Shown: positions 1 through 11,984, counted from the first letter of the stretch. The stretch: DNA of 64,000 nucleotides from Angiostrongylus vasorum (GCA_018806985.1 JADANN010000218.1:496001-560000); one strand, 5' to 3'. The notes: generated by a model not told the origin, from the letters alone. Made by a program: numbers and translations.

Positions 1-941
1 CCATCTCGCCAAAATTATTTACCGCCACCCTCCAGAACGTCATGCGAACATTGGAATGGGATAATATGGGAGTGAAAATCGATGGTCGGCAGTTACACCA
101 TCTTCGCTTTGCTGATGACATCGTCCTTATAACAACAAACATTAGCCAAGTGGAACGAATGCTTGCTCACTTTGATAGAGCCTGTGGAAAGATTGGTCTT
201 CGAGTAAATCTCACAAAAACGATGTTCATGAAGAACGGATTGGTTTCGCACGCCCCATTCATGCTCAACGGAAAGAATGTCTCCAAATGCTCCAGTTATA
301 TCTATCTAGGTCGAGAAATCATCATGATGAACGACCTAGCTCCAGAGCTGAGCAGAAGGAAACGAGCGGCTTAGGGGTGCTTTCAAGAGCATCGAGGATG
401 TAGTGAAGAGAGCAAGGAACACCCGACTCCGTGCCCACCTTTTCGACTCAACGATACTTCCTGCCCTAACGTATGCGTCAGAAACTTGGTCGCTGCGTAA
501 GCAGAATGAAAGGTCACTTAGCGTTATCGAGCGCGCAGTCGAAAGGGCGATGCTAGGAGCATTCGTTCCACACAACTAAGGGAAGGGATCGGAAGCTCCG
601 ATCTGCGTCGACGATCAAAAAATCGAAGATGCCGTTTAGTACGCCAAATCATCGAAGATAAAATGGGCCGGACACGTAATGGGTATGGATGACAACCGAT
701 GGACAACAGCCGTTAGTGACTGGATTCCTCGGCATGTCAAACGTACTGCAGGAAGACCACCTACCCGATGGTTAGAGTTCTTCACGAAGAGCCTAGAAGA
801 AAGATATGATGCTCGACGAGTCCCTAGAGCGAGCAGAACCCACTGTTCTACTCTTACACGCGACAGGGAAAAAATGGAAGACTTACTAGCGCCCGCTCGA
901 GTCACTCGACGATCAACGGGACTACAGGTGATACAGGTGAT
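1..941 (+). mobile_element. RTE-type non-LTR retrotransposon, decayed 3' part of reverse transcriptase
   Basis: This is the C-terminal part of a LINE reverse transcriptase of the RTE kind common in hookworm genomes. The frame at 42-374 carries the RT active-site box FADDIVLI (nt 114-137), followed by the thumb-like part with LRVNLTKT. The reading then jumps frame near nt 370: a Lys/Arg/Ala-rich stretch is followed in another frame by LPALTYASETW (about 460-492). It jumps again before 679-941, which encodes the typical RTE tail with WAGHV, a DNRWT block and GRPPTRW. There are several frame breaks, so the copy is dead. The 5' part, with the endonuclease and RT fingers, lies outside the window or is lost. 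The 3' end is marked by a short tandem ACAGGTGAT repeat (924-941), as expected for RTE 3' ends. Family assignment is from motif recognition only. Confidence 0.85.
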
Positions 942-3900
942 GGATATTTATGCACACTTAATGGAGTTTTTCGTAACGTTTTTATTTTTCTAACCCGGTT
1001 AAAAAGTGTTCCAAAAGTAATACGGTAACAACGACTGGGAATACAGTAACCAATCCAAGTGAAGTTTAGTGGAAAACTTGTTATAGGGTCCAATTCGATG
1101 TTATTATAGAAAAAAGTGCTAGTAGATATCCGAAGCGACTCATAGATTTGCCGTAAGCTAGAAAAAAGTAGCCGCCTCTTTTGCTACGAAATATCATATT
1201 TCTGAAGATTTCTAGATTAGAAAATTACAAATTGAGCTTTGAAAGAGCCGAAACCTATGAAAAAAAGTTTATAGATGAAAATTCTCCTCTAAATGGTTAA
1301 AAAATGGATTCACTGTGGAGAGAAAACGGTGGACAGGTGAGGGTGGCGGGCGATTCGATACTGGGAGAACGCCAGCTGTTCCACTCAAGCCACCATATCA
1401 CCCTATGATTGGTGAAGCTTCTTTCAGACGTAAAATTGCAGAATGCAACTTTTTTCATGAAGTAGACAACCAGTCATAATGAAATAATTACACGAAGTCT
1501 TAATTTAACTCAAACCCAACTTATTTTTCAACAACAAGAGGTTTTTCGGAGAAAGCTATCATAGCATTACGACTTCGTAGTGAAATTTGAGGATAATGAA
1601 AGAGAAGAAATGAAAAAGTCGATAACCAAGCCACATTTCATGTAACTTGTTAATGCGAAAATATTGATTGATGACCTAGAAAGTAGATTTACTGCATGAA
1701 AACGATGAATGGTAAAGAATGGGTTGTTTATTACAACCATGATTAGAGATTCTCTGGATTTCATTTGGAACAGCAAAAAATCAATGATATATGAAGGCAC
1801 GTGCGATTGAGGAGAAAGGAACGGATGACTTGGAGGGAACTAAGAAAAGTGAAAAATAGAGAGGAGAAGAAAGAAACGGTAAGAAGTGATGAAGGATGAA
1901 AAGTATTAGAAGGCATTTTTAAAAAGTTAAGCACAGGGAAAAAAATGTAGATAGGGAAAAAAATTATGAAAGGACAGTAGATTTTTCTTAAGATTATAAA
2001 CGTTTTACTAAATAAAGTTGAATTAAGCGATTAAAAGATTCGGAAAGTTGACTTTCGCTTGCCTTCATTCTTGTAGTGATTAACACTCCATTTTATAAAT
2101 TAATTTCGTATAAAAAGTATAAACAATGGGTTACTTCTGAAAATATTTCTTCTGTCTCAATCTATACTCCTAACATACCTTTTCTAGGACAGCTGGATTT
2201 TCGGAACGATGTGTGGAACATCTCAAGGGGCGAATAGTTAGTGAAAACATGAGGAATCGACAAGGACCTTACTTGTCTCTGCCTGAGAACAAGATGATTT
2301 CAAGAGATGTGCTTTATTTTCCTGCTGAGACGAGCTTATACTTTTCTTATACTTGCAATTACATCCATGTGGATGTGTTGTATGTACATGGATGACACCA
2401 GACACAGCCGTTTTGCCCAAAATAGCCTAGAATGAAGTGCTCAAAAAGCACATAGAAAGAAATTCGGCGAATTCAGAACACCCAACAAGATACTCAGAGA
2501 TGTGACTCTTAACACTTGATTACTCATAGCTACTCTTCCGATTGGAAATTTACAACTCATTCTCGGCTTGAGAGAGGGCTACGTCGTCGCAGTCCGAAAT
2601 CAAGGAAGAGCTCATCCATGAGGCAAAGGACACCATTCTAGGTCTCAGCGCTTTTCATTTCTTTCGGATGAGACACTTTTTAGTACGGATCTATTCGCTT
2701 CCCTCGGGGTACTGGGGTCTTTTGAGCAGCTCAAACGCGTGATATAGAAACTTTAGAAACATCTACTCTATTGATTGATTGTTAGCAACTTCTGTATATT
2801 AAGATGCTTTGCCCTTCTCACCTTCCTTCGAGGCTCCAAGCCAAAGAAGCCTGTTCTATAAAACTTTTGGTTGACATCACAGTTCTGCAGCTCCATAAAA
2901 GGCTTCCAGCTAATTCTCATTGTTCATATCAGTACTGGATCGTAGAAGTCTACAATCTGCTGATTCTTTATTTCTTGTCGTCAAACATTGGTTTCTTCCC
3001 TGGAGTGAGACAAATTAGGACAATTCTAAATGGCATTTTCCTAATTTTTTATTTTTTAGTTTAGAATCCCTTTTGATAAAAAAAGCAATTTTATCAAAAA
3101 AACTTGATAATCGAACAACATTGGAGATGAACACGTAATTATTCCGCAGAATTTTTTTGTGTAGGGAAAGAAAAAAGTTTTTTGAATGTTTTGCTAGTTT
3201 CAATTCTATCTGACTTAATTTAGTGATTTTTTCTCCACCCATCAGGCAAAGCATTTCGAGCCTTAGAATGCGGGATTATGTAGCACGTTATCAGGTGACG
3301 GATATAGGTTAAAAATGAATCCAAATTTTTTCGTGTGCGTGTCTTGAGATGCGCCTAATTTCATGTGATGGGTTTTATTGTGTCTAGTGTGTTTTGCAAT
3401 GACTTTTGCCCTCGTAAGCATAGTCCTACTGACGCCCGTGGATTGTCATTGCTGGATGCGGATTGTAGTTTAACACATAATTATTTTACAAAAAATACCC
3501 TAGCCTTATTACCCAAACATCGAATCGACTGAATTCGTATAGGCGAGTGATAGCTAGATAAAAAGGCGGTTTGAGACCGTTCCTAGGGGCTGAGTGTGCA
3601 TTAGGGAGATCTCATCGCACTGATGAACTAAGTAAATTTATAGATAAAGCTCTCTCTCTACCACCGTATTCCCATAGACTACTTGGTGGATTTCGCGGTC
3701 TTCGAGAAGATGGCACACTCAGAGAACTGAAAAGAGCTTCGCGTGCTACTAATAATTTTATTTGACTGTTCAAAAGATTATTGATAATACCTATGCCAGA
3801 CGATATTTTCTTCTACGGAAGAATGTAAACGCGCAAAGTCTTCCATATATAGATCGGTCCTAGCATTTCTCAAAATTCTTGTTTCATCAATTTGTTTCGT

Positions 3901-4914
3901 CCAATTTTTTATGCATTTTGCTCTTATTAATCACTCATTGGATTCCGCTTGCCAAGTCGTCCTTGAGCTGTCCGGTTGACCAGTTGCCGGATTCACTACT
4001 GTAACACCGTAACACGAGTCGCTACTCTTCTGGAAGTCCTTCCAAGTCCAAAGGTAAGAGATTTCCTTCAGAACCATGAAAGTCAACTGCTTATGGTGAC
4101 TACCTAAGAATGTTCTTGCAAAAATATCTGTGGTTAGCAAGAGAAACATTTTCAACCAGCTTCCAGCACTATTACAAGAGGAGATGATAGAGCTTCAAGT
4201 TTAGACCGGATCCGTAGCTAACTTCGATTACCTCTCATGGATGACAGATGAAAGGGAACGAAGCAAGTGTAAAAAGTGTTGGTAACTACACAGCATGTGA
4301 TGGCGTATTACTACAACTGCGTGAGCACTTACCTATTGTTAAAGAAAAAAATCTTCGTCTGAACTTATGGACCTAATGTTCCACATTTCTCTGAATGTAC
4401 GACAAGGATGAAAAAATGCTGTGAGGAAGTGAAAAAGCACATGAACGAATTCGAAAGATGCTTTGAAGTTCATGATATTTTTGGTGAACAGTTTGTGGAT
4501 TTTAATAGGATTATTCCAGAAAGAAAAGTTTTTGCCTAGTAGAATGAGTCGGAAATCTGTGAAAATATTGTCTTACGACGATATACCGGCTTCCAACCTT
4601 ACTTTAAAATTCTTAAACCAATAACAACAAATTGGTCACATGAAACCAGCAAGGCATAGGATTTAAGAAATAAGGAGATTTAAAATCTTTGGCAGCGGAT
4701 GTTTTCTTCAGAAAATCGACGATCAAATAAAGGTACTCGATCGATTGTCGATGAACACTGCATGTCATCTAGATCACGTCCGCAATATTGCGCCATTCTG
4801 CCACAAGAATAATAAAGATCTCTATCTTGTACGGTCGTAATTTTATGTTGATAGATTTGTCTGAACGTATACTAATGATGATTGCACAACAATGTCACAC
4901 ACACAGACACGACG
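942..4914. other. AT-rich stretch without recognisable genes
   Basis: I see no convincing exon, RNA gene or transposon here. Open frames are short. One 58-codon open run on the plus strand at 4363-4539 is rich in Lys/Glu/Cys but has no recognisable domain. The run at 3571-3765 is likewise unassigned. This could be intron of a plus-strand gene ending near 9.17 kb, or intergenic DNA. Confidence 0.5.
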
Positions 4915-5060
4915 AACGGACCGATTAGACTACGGTGCCGTCGGCACGACGGACGCCGCCGCTGACGGAGACGGACGGACCGCCGACCTCGGCAGTCCGC
5001 TCCGCCTCCGTCGTGTCGTGAGTTCTGTCGTTTCGTTCGACACCGCGCCGTCAGGACACA
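4915..5060. promoter_or_regulatory. GC-rich island with inverted repeat (putative regulatory or promoter segment)
   Basis: About 145 bases of very GC-rich, CpG-rich sequence sit in an AT-rich background and are dominated by GACGG/CGACG words. CACGACGGA at about 4956 recurs as its complement TCCGTCGTG at about 5009, so the island can fold into a long hairpin. A pyrimidine-rich tract follows (about 5080-5120). No open frame is clearly coding. I infer a regulatory or conserved segment from composition only. Confidence 0.25.
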
Positions 5061-6089
5061 TAAACTGACTCATCGCCTTTTTTTCTTTCTTCTTCCTCTT
5101 CTTTTCCTTCTCCTCGTCATTCTCCGCTGTCGTTCATCCGTGTTGTCCCACATTTTGCGCTCTTGTGAGATATCCTTCGAATGCATGGAGATACGGTATA
5201 ATTTCTAACTAATTCACAGCCGTAATCTTTCACGCAGATTTTTGCAGTAACTGTGTTCGAAAAATAGTCGAGTAATAGAATTATTCAACAAGTTTTAATT
5301 GCATGGCATTTGGAAACAATTAATAGTAATCGAATCGTTTGAGGAATTTCATCTTTTCTTCTCAAAATGTTTAGCTCGTACCGGAAAATTGGGATCGTTT
5401 ATTGAAAAGCTTTGTAATAACGTTAAAAAAAACACTGGAATATTCGACATGCATGGAAGATTTTATTCATACTGTAGGTGGAAGGTTGAATATACGATAT
5501 CATTCGACGGATAGCTTTCTGGTGAGGGCCGAATATTCGATTTATTCGAAGAAGTTAATTTTTGTCACATTGACACCCCATTGAGAAATGGTTCAAATGC
5601 TAAAAACATTATGAATCTTCACAGAAATCAAAGATAATGTGGCAGTTCTTGCGAACCAGCCCATAAATGATATCGTCGATAATTATGAAATACTTAAATG
5701 TTGTCATAATAACTCTAGAACTCTCGAAGGAGCTTCGACCACTTGAAGTATCACGAGTATTTGACAGACGTCGAATAATCGAATAACCGAAAAAGCCTAA
5801 AATTGTATTGATATTTGATTTTGAAAGTACCAGTGTCCTATGTGATGAGAAATGATAGTTGTCAATGACTAACTTGGACATATATTTTAATTTTTAAAAA
5901 AATGTTTTGACTTCTGAGCTGTTCAAGAGACTTCAATGTTAGTTGATTCGAAAATTGGATATGTAACCAATTTCAGCTAGTCAAAATCAAGATTCGAATA
6001 GCAACGGTTCAAGAATGAAATATCAAAGAATATTTCTTAGAAGCGCTTTTGTAAGTAAAAAACGTATCTTTTTTTATTTTGTTTTATTT
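5061..6089. other. AT-rich stretch, nothing recognised
   Basis: A pyrimidine-rich tract at the left end is followed by AT-rich DNA with only short chance frames. No repeat family that recurs elsewhere in the window is visible. Confidence 0.5.
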
Positions 6090-6449
6090 TGTATGGCCCG
6101 TCATCAGATCTACTGTGCGGATCTCAGCAGCTCTCGTATTCGATTCGTTTTCTCGCATCTATTATCCACGAATGTCTTCCAACTTTTACGTGTGGCTTCG
6201 GCTGCTACTTGAGGATTTTTGATTTCATCCTGAATGCCGTAGAATGCTGGTCGAGCAATTCTCCTTGGAGTCCTGGGATAGCCGGGCTGGAGCGTTCCCA
6301 ATTGGATTGCGGAAAGTGTTTTTTTCTGGACCGGTCTGGTATCAATTTCCCGACCCGGAAGAATGAAAGGCTTGGTTGGCCCGGAGCGGAATCGAACTAG
6401 CACCATGCTCGAGATGATCGATATCACTACTACTCCGCTATCCACTCCC
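6090..6449 (-). mobile_element. SINE-C: tRNA-derived SINE
   Basis: On the minus strand the element begins near 6449 with a tRNA-like head. It has an A-box-like stretch (ATAGCGGAGTAG) and, about 40 bases on, a near-perfect B box (AGTTCGATTCC). A tRNA-unrelated body of about 280 bases follows, and the same body recurs at 26262-26684 and partly at 9600-9700. Sharing both a pol III promoter layout and a body across copies is what defines a tRNA-derived SINE. I did not find clear target duplications. Confidence 0.65.
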
Positions 6450-6962
6450 TAGGAGATGCGTAAGTAACAGAAATGAGTAAAAACTTATGCGTCAGCAGAT
6501 TCTTTAACTGCGGATGCGCCATTATGGATATAAAAACTTTAGTTACTGATTTTAAGGAAGAACTATAAGAAATTAAAAGTAGCTGCAGCTGTTGTGGTTT
6601 TTGTTGTTGTTAAATATACAACTTATATTTGATTTGTATTTTGAAATGCAGTTTTATTCTATAATTAAATCTCCTTATAGTAATCTAACAAAAAGACAGG
6701 CGATTTAATTTCGGTGCAACTAAAAGAATACAGCAGTATTCGTTAGCAAATTCTCGAATCCTTTCCAGAACACAGTAATTTGATGAAGGTCAGTCTGTCT
6801 AAAATTTCTGGGCCGTCTATTTTTTGAAAACTACTTTTGTGTTGAATAACTTTTTTCTCTTACCACTGAAACCTTTACCAACTAGTATTTTACCCAAATT
6901 TAAAGCGACATGGTGGCGAATTACTATTAATTATTGGTTTCATTGGTAACCTACAGTACAAA

Positions 6963-7236
6963 AGCTAAAAAAACTCTCGACGTTGATCAACCCTTTGAGG
7001 GATGCGCCGTGCATTCGACTTCAATAAGCATCGTTCGTGGGTTATGGAATGCATCTTTGGCCTTTATAATGACTCGTGCTGGCCTACCGATGTATCGAGC
7101 CAGTGCTACAATCCTCCCAGAAAAGTCCGGTAATAGACCCCCGGAGGGATGGAAGGCTTGGTGAGCCATGAGCGTGGAGATCGATTCCACGTGTGTGTTG
7201 CAAGACTCCTCCGACCACTTTGCCACACGCGCCCCA
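6963..7236 (-). mobile_element. SINE-A copy with target-site duplication
   Basis: Minus-strand copy of the commonest SINE in the window. The tRNA-like head lies at the right end: A box TGTGGCAAAGTGG, then B box GGAATCGATC. The family body follows, containing the shared words 'CAGCACTGGCTCGATACATCGG'-like and 'GAATGCA', and ends in a T-rich tail. A 13-base duplication flanks it (6950-6962 and 7237-7249; 12 of 13 identical), which fits target-primed retrotransposition. Confidence 0.8.
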
Positions 7237-7249
7237 CCTACAGTATAAA

Positions 7250-8890
7250 TAATTAAAATTCGTAACGTACGGTAACGTGGTGATGTTTTTTTACCAAGCG
7301 AGAAACGAATCAGCTCAACATGTTTTTTGAAATAACAATCTTGCAACTACTATTCAAGCTATGAACACCGTGTAGCTGAGGTACAATAGTTCCTTTCCGC
7401 TCTCCTATCGAAGCACTTAAGACGTAAGCCGACTTTATTAATTTGATAATAAGGAAGTAGTTTTTTTTTAAACTGAGTGCTTTGACAAGGAATTTCTGGC
7501 TTTTAGAAGCGCTAGAGGTGGTTAGTATTGGCTAAATGAGCTCGAACCGGTAGTGAATCGAATACGCTCGCGATACGTTTGCAGTCACTGGGATAAGAGC
7601 ACCTGACCACCATAGATATTGATTGAACTAAATCGGAAATTTCACGGTTGCTTACTTTACTTTGCAGTTTTGTAACTTGTGCTGTTCGTCGTAATTTAGC
7701 GTTCAATTAGCGCAAAACGGTTTGTCAACTGATCCAGAAAGATGAAAAAAAGGGCTACATGTTCTTGTCGGTCCTCATTAAGCGTTAGCCCTGCTACCCC
7801 TAACATGTGATCCTCATCTTTTTTTTTCCGAAAATAACCAGCTGTTAAAAAGGATATTAGTGTATTTCGCAAAAAAAAACGGAGAGGACAGGTGTTGAGG
7901 GAGGTAGAGTAGAAAGAAGAGGAAGGTGCGGAAAGAAAGGATAGCACAAAATGCAAAAAAGCTCGGAGAAAAAACAGAGAGTAAGTGGAGGGGGAAGAGA
8001 AGAGTGAAAAGAAGACAAAGTAATAGAACGAGGAGACTAAGAAACAGGAAGAAAATCCTACTATAAAAAATTGTATGACTGCTTAGATACAGCAGCATTA
8101 CCTAATGGTGGTGTAAAACCAACGACAGTAAGTAGAGAAAGTATAGCTTCTTTTTTTTAAATAGTGTAGAATACAGGAAATTCGTTAAAGTGTTGGAAAT
8201 TTTCTCGCTAGCTTTTAAACACGACGATAATTGTAGTTGCTAATAGAGGAGTTGGCTACGATTACCTACTCTTTTGAATTGGCTCAAGAACTCTGATATC
8301 TTTAAGAAATCTGAACCAGTGCTGACTAATTGAAAGAGAAGCTTTCACTTAGGGCAAGTGATTTCCGAGAGTCATATTTCACTTTAGTTTTATCGAAAAA
8401 CATCTAAAAAGTTGTCCAAGTGTTAAACAAACACCATTACCACTAAAAAGAATGAACCATACGAATTCTGTGAACCACTGGAGTCAAATCTGCAATGTCG
8501 CTCTGTAGGATTTTGTCTTCACTCTTTCTTCTGAGCTCTATTTTTCATTCTTAAAAAAAATAAAAATAAGCGCTACACACTTCTGTTGATTTCATCAGAC
8601 TTTATTAGAATACAAACAACAATGTGAATTAAGTGATTGACAGTTGCTTTGTTTGAAGTTGACTTGCCATCACTGTGTTCATCTTGCGAATTCTCTGAAG
8701 AGGTCGCTGTGAATTTGGTTTATAAAACGGTTCTCGTTCTTTAACTGATAGCTTACATGGTGTTTTATTGCTCATGGATACTGACGATAACAAATAGCGG
8801 ACTACCAATGAAATGATAGCCTAAAAATTCGTTGCCTGATAAAGGGTAGCGAAGTTAGGGATCCTCGTCGTGAGCATCGTTTGGCATCTA
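7250..8890. other. AT-rich stretch with purine-rich tract
   Basis: No gene recognised. 7865-8060 is a long purine-rich (A/G) tract on the plus strand, and it explains the long T/C-rich frames on the opposite strand. Confidence 0.5.
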
Positions 8891-8891
8891 A

Positions 8892-9173
8892 AATCACTAC
8901 AGTACCAGTTTGTCCGTTAATACCCTTTCTCATATTTCGAGCCCCACGGTAGACTACAACAATGTCGATGTCGTTGATGATGTCGGCGGTTCACCACTAC
9001 GATCACGTGCCACTACCGCTGATGGATTCGGAAGTTCACAATTTCGTCCAGATATGGAAACTGTTGGTGGCATTCATGGATCATTACTTGGACAAGGTGC
9101 CATTAACAGTAACTGTGTCGATAGTTCAGTACGAGGTGCCGGTACCGGTGTTCAAAGCATCAGTGCGCCATAA
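8892..9173 (+). CDS. Possible terminal coding exon of an unidentified plus-strand gene
   Basis: An open frame ends in TAA at 9171-9173. From about 8903, after a plausible acceptor (CACTACAG, ending 8902), it encodes about 90 residues. The composition is Gly/Ser/Asp/Arg-rich and protein-like: SSPTVDYNNVD near the start, GGSPLRSRATTADGFGSSQF in the middle and GAGTGVQSISAP at the end. Codon use (GGA, GAT, CCA, TCA, GTT) looks coding, whereas the overlapping frame is Met/His/Val-rich and less so. It resembles a disordered C-terminal tail. No domain is recognised and no AATAAA follows closely. If real, upstream exons lie before 8.9 kb or before the window. The acceptor phase would need the preceding exon to end two bases into a codon. 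Confidence 0.4.
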   Translation, partial: NHYSTSLSVNTLSHISSPTVDYNNVDVVDDVGGSPLRSRATTADGFGSSQFRPDMETVGGIHGSLLGQGAINSNCVDSSVRGAGTGVQSISAP

Positions 9174-9599
9174 CCGTTCACCTGTTCACGTTATTCTACT
9201 CTAGTTATTCAGTTGATTTAATCTCCATATTGACATCTTCAAGTGGTGTAGAAATCAACAACGCAAGAATATGGCGAACAGATCGGGCCTGATAGGCTGA
9301 AATCGGGATGGATATCTTATATCTTTTAAGCCGATTAGACGATCTTTTGGGCTAAGTTAAGGGAAATTTTATCGATCACCTCTCCATCTTTACCTCTCTC
9401 TTTTTGCTGTGTTTTTCTACACACTCTTTTTTTCCTTCTGTCTTTTCTTTAACTTGTGTATAACTGTTAATTTTAGTCTCTCTAAGGTCAGAAAACGGTC
9501 TAATTGTTAGAAAATTGCTATACTAGCCCAAAACTAAGTGACAGCTTAAACAATCCGGAAACGAATTGTTCTATTTTTAATCCAAGAAATTCAATGACC

Positions 9600-9700
9600 A
9601 TAGGAGATCTATAGCTCGTCACGGCATCATTTTCTGCAGCATTCTCCAGCGCCATGCTCGTGATGACGGACATCACTACCACTGTGCCATCCACCTCTTT
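9600..9700 (-). mobile_element. SINE-C fragment
   Basis: The minus-strand head region, ending near 9700, matches the tRNA-like head of the SINE-C copy at 6090-6449 (shared block around GATGACGGACATCACTACCAC on the plus strand). Only the head and the start of the body are kept. A short degraded copy. Confidence 0.45.
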
Positions 9701-10228
9701 TCGATTTTTTATAGGATGGTCATAATTCAAGGTCGAAGTCGTCCTTGTCAGAATGTTGATAACTTGTGTCAGAACATCGTACTGCGCTACTGGTCCAAAT
9801 GTTCTTCACTCGTCTCGACAGAATTCGTAGTATGTTTAGATGAACCACGGTCATTTAAGATGGACGTGTTCACGAAAACATAACAACAAGTTAAATAGGG
9901 TAAGTCCAGTGAATGCTGTTATGTCGCTCTAATCTTCAAGACGACGATTTTTTAGAAAGACAAAAACGCTTGTGGGCAGCACAAAAGCTGGTGCTTAGCC
10001 CATAAGAGTTTCAAGTGAACTGTAGAAAAGTTTGATAACTCCGAGCTTGTTACTTTAATAACAGATGGACAACACCATAAACGTTGACAGAGATTTTAAA
10101 AAAGATGGCATCAAGTTGGAAACGGGCGAAAGCACTTTTTAAAAAAGAAGGAGAAATAAAAAACTCCAGCATCCCTTTTTTAAAAGCTTTAGTGAACAAG
10201 TGAAATGAATAGAAGTCCCCTCAATAAA

Positions 10229-10480
10229 TGCGCAGTCGTTGGTTCGATCTCGCACCATCATGCTCGTTTTACCTTCCATCGCTCAGGGGTCTACAAATTG
10301 ATACTAGACTTGACTGAGAGAATAGCAGCACTGATTTGATAGAAAAAATAGGACGCTGAAATTCATTGGATAGGTCAGATATGCATTCAGTCACCTTTAT
10401 GACACTTGATGAAGTCGAATGCATGGAGCATTTCTTGAAGGCTGAGCAACATCAGAAAGCTTTATGCTTCACCCTTCTCC
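10229..10480 (+). mobile_element. SINE-A copy, 5'-truncated and degraded
   Basis: It starts near a good B box (GGTTCGATCTC at about 10240) and runs through the SINE-A body: AATAGCAGCACTGATTTGAT, then GATATGCATTCAGTCACC and GAAGTCGAATGCATGG, to a degraded tail near 10480. The A-box half is missing. Confidence 0.65.
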
Positions 10481-10849
10481 AGGGAAAAACTAAGAGGATG
10501 AGGTAAATTTATACGATAGTCGAATTTTACTACAGATGAAGAGGTTTCTGAATACTGGTGACTATTAGACAGTATTCGTAGAGAACGGAGCTGAAGTCTC
10601 CTTACCCTCAGCGGATCATATGTCACTTAATGTTTTAAGCTATTTGTCTACACATGCAACTCAACATGACTAAAGACTTAGGGGAAGAGCGTCAGGGAAC
10701 TATATGAAAACGATGAACAACCCAATTCGCTTTATAGATGTTTCAGAGGACAGAGAATCACATGAGTCGAGTGGGAAACTCTTCAGTGCTGTTGGATGAT
10801 ACATTAAGGCGATCGGGTTCAAGGCCATTGTGCTTCAATTCACCTTTTT

Positions 10850-11126
10850 ATTTACTGCTTACTACAATTTTCACTGCAAAGTATTATGCGAAATAAACCA
10901 CAACGATGCTGAGATATTCGCAAAACTTGTAGCTCTAGCACATCGACACTGAACTCAATTGTTGGCTCTCCAGATCAATCCCGATGACGGGTGATTTGTG
11001 ATGGCAATGGTAGATAGAAAACCACTTGAGAGGAACTCAGAGCGAGGGCCTCCAAGGCACAGTGGGAGATGCGTGAGCTCCCCGAAAGGGAAATCGTGAT
11101 TCGATCTGGCCCAGGGTCAAAGAATC
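10850..11126 (+). mobile_element. SINE-B copy (tRNA-like with terminal inverted sequence)
   Basis: The left end carries the family's terminal block (CCACAACGATGCTGAGATAT at about 10898). The right part has a tRNA-like head, with A-box-like AAGGCACAGTGGG and B-box-like GTGATTCGATCTGG. The right terminal inverted block is eroded. The intervening body (GGGTGATTTGTGATGGCAAT) is shared with the copies at 16239-16564, 30679-31000 and 58368-58548. Confidence 0.6.
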
Positions 11127-11196
11127 AGATAGCAGTTCCACTCCTCATAAACCATAACGAACTGTGTCGCTACGATGTGGAATGTATCACTGGGTG

Positions 11197-11574
11197 TTAA
11201 ACATGGCAAACTTTGTTGACGAAAACTCTGAATCCGAATCTTGACTTTCTTCCTGTTTTATTAGCAACTGGATAACAGATTTTGTGTTGACAATAAGCTT
11301 GTATGGATGGTCTTTCTAGTGCTGCCCTGTGAACTCCATATGTTCGACTACAATTAATGAAGCGTACCCAATAGATCAAATCCCTTTGTGAGATATTGGT
11401 CTCTTGATTCTTAGCTTTGCACGATTGGTTGTCAATTAAGGAAACCTTTTCTTTTGTTTCAAACATTTTCTGTATTAATGACGACGATTTAGAAGTATAG
11501 TTAATAACCAAATTCAGTTGGGTTACAAGCCGCACACTTTGCCAATGTAGCTGATGATAACAACATAATGGCAA
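11197..11574 (-). CDS. Unidentified open frame, possible terminal exon on minus strand
   Basis: A 125-codon open frame on the minus strand, with the stop at the low-coordinate end. A plausible acceptor (TTATCATCAG) lies inside its first codons, so a coding exon could begin with LHWQSVRL. The last third has several cysteines and ends in FVNKVCHV. No domain is recognised. It lies downstream of the coding-like segments at 11985-12589 on the same strand and could be their 3' exon, but the exon phases do not clearly fit the donor I would choose there. Chance cannot be excluded. Confidence 0.25.
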   Translation of the reverse strand: MPLCCYHQLHWQSVRLVTQLNLVINYTSKSSSLIQKMFETKEKVSLIDNQSCKAKNQETNISQRDLIYWVRFINCSRTYGVHRAALERPSIQAYCQHKICYPVANKTGRKSRFGFRVFVNKVCHV

Positions 11575-11730
11575 TATGGTATCTTACGATATTTACACAA
11601 AAGTTTAAAAAAAGCAAAAAAGAGACAAGAACGACTTGATTATTTTTTTTGAACTACTGTGAAATCGCATTAGACGACATTACACAAGGTTATACCTATT
11701 GTAACTATGATTATGAGGCCTTGTGCAGTT

Positions 11731-11945
11731 TTCCCTCGAGATGTCAAACGCACTACAGGAAGACCATCGACCCGATGTTCAGAGTTCTTCACGATAAGCT
11801 TAGAAGAAAGGCATGACGCTCGAAAGTTCCTAGAATAAGCAGAACCCACAGGGCTACTCTTACACACGACAAGGAAAAAATGGAAGATTTACTGTCGCCA
11901 GCTCGAGTTACTCGACGATCAACGGGACTACAGGTGATACAGGTG
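11731..11945 (+). mobile_element. RTE LINE, 5'-truncated 3' end (second copy)
   Basis: This matches 738-941 of the first RTE copy almost collinearly. It has the same MSNALQEDHRP-type nucleotide block (GTCAAACGCACTACAGGAAG), the same 'AGAACCCACAG' and 'CGACGATCAACGGGACTACA' blocks, and the same terminal ACAGGTGAT tandem. It is severely 5'-truncated, as is usual for LINE insertions. Its minus strand extends the neighbouring minus-strand frame by chance. Confidence 0.85.
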
Positions 11946-11984
11946 AACGCGGTATTCCTATGAGAAAATTTCCTACAGTTTTAC

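Noticed and set aside
4049..4075. Donor-like GTAAGAG followed by acceptor-like TTTCCTTCAG
   Set aside because: They are only about 20 bases apart, too short for a nematode intron, and the flanking frames are not coding-like.
4363..4539. 58-codon Lys/Glu/Cys-rich plus-strand run
   Set aside because: Too short, no splice sites, no family recognised.
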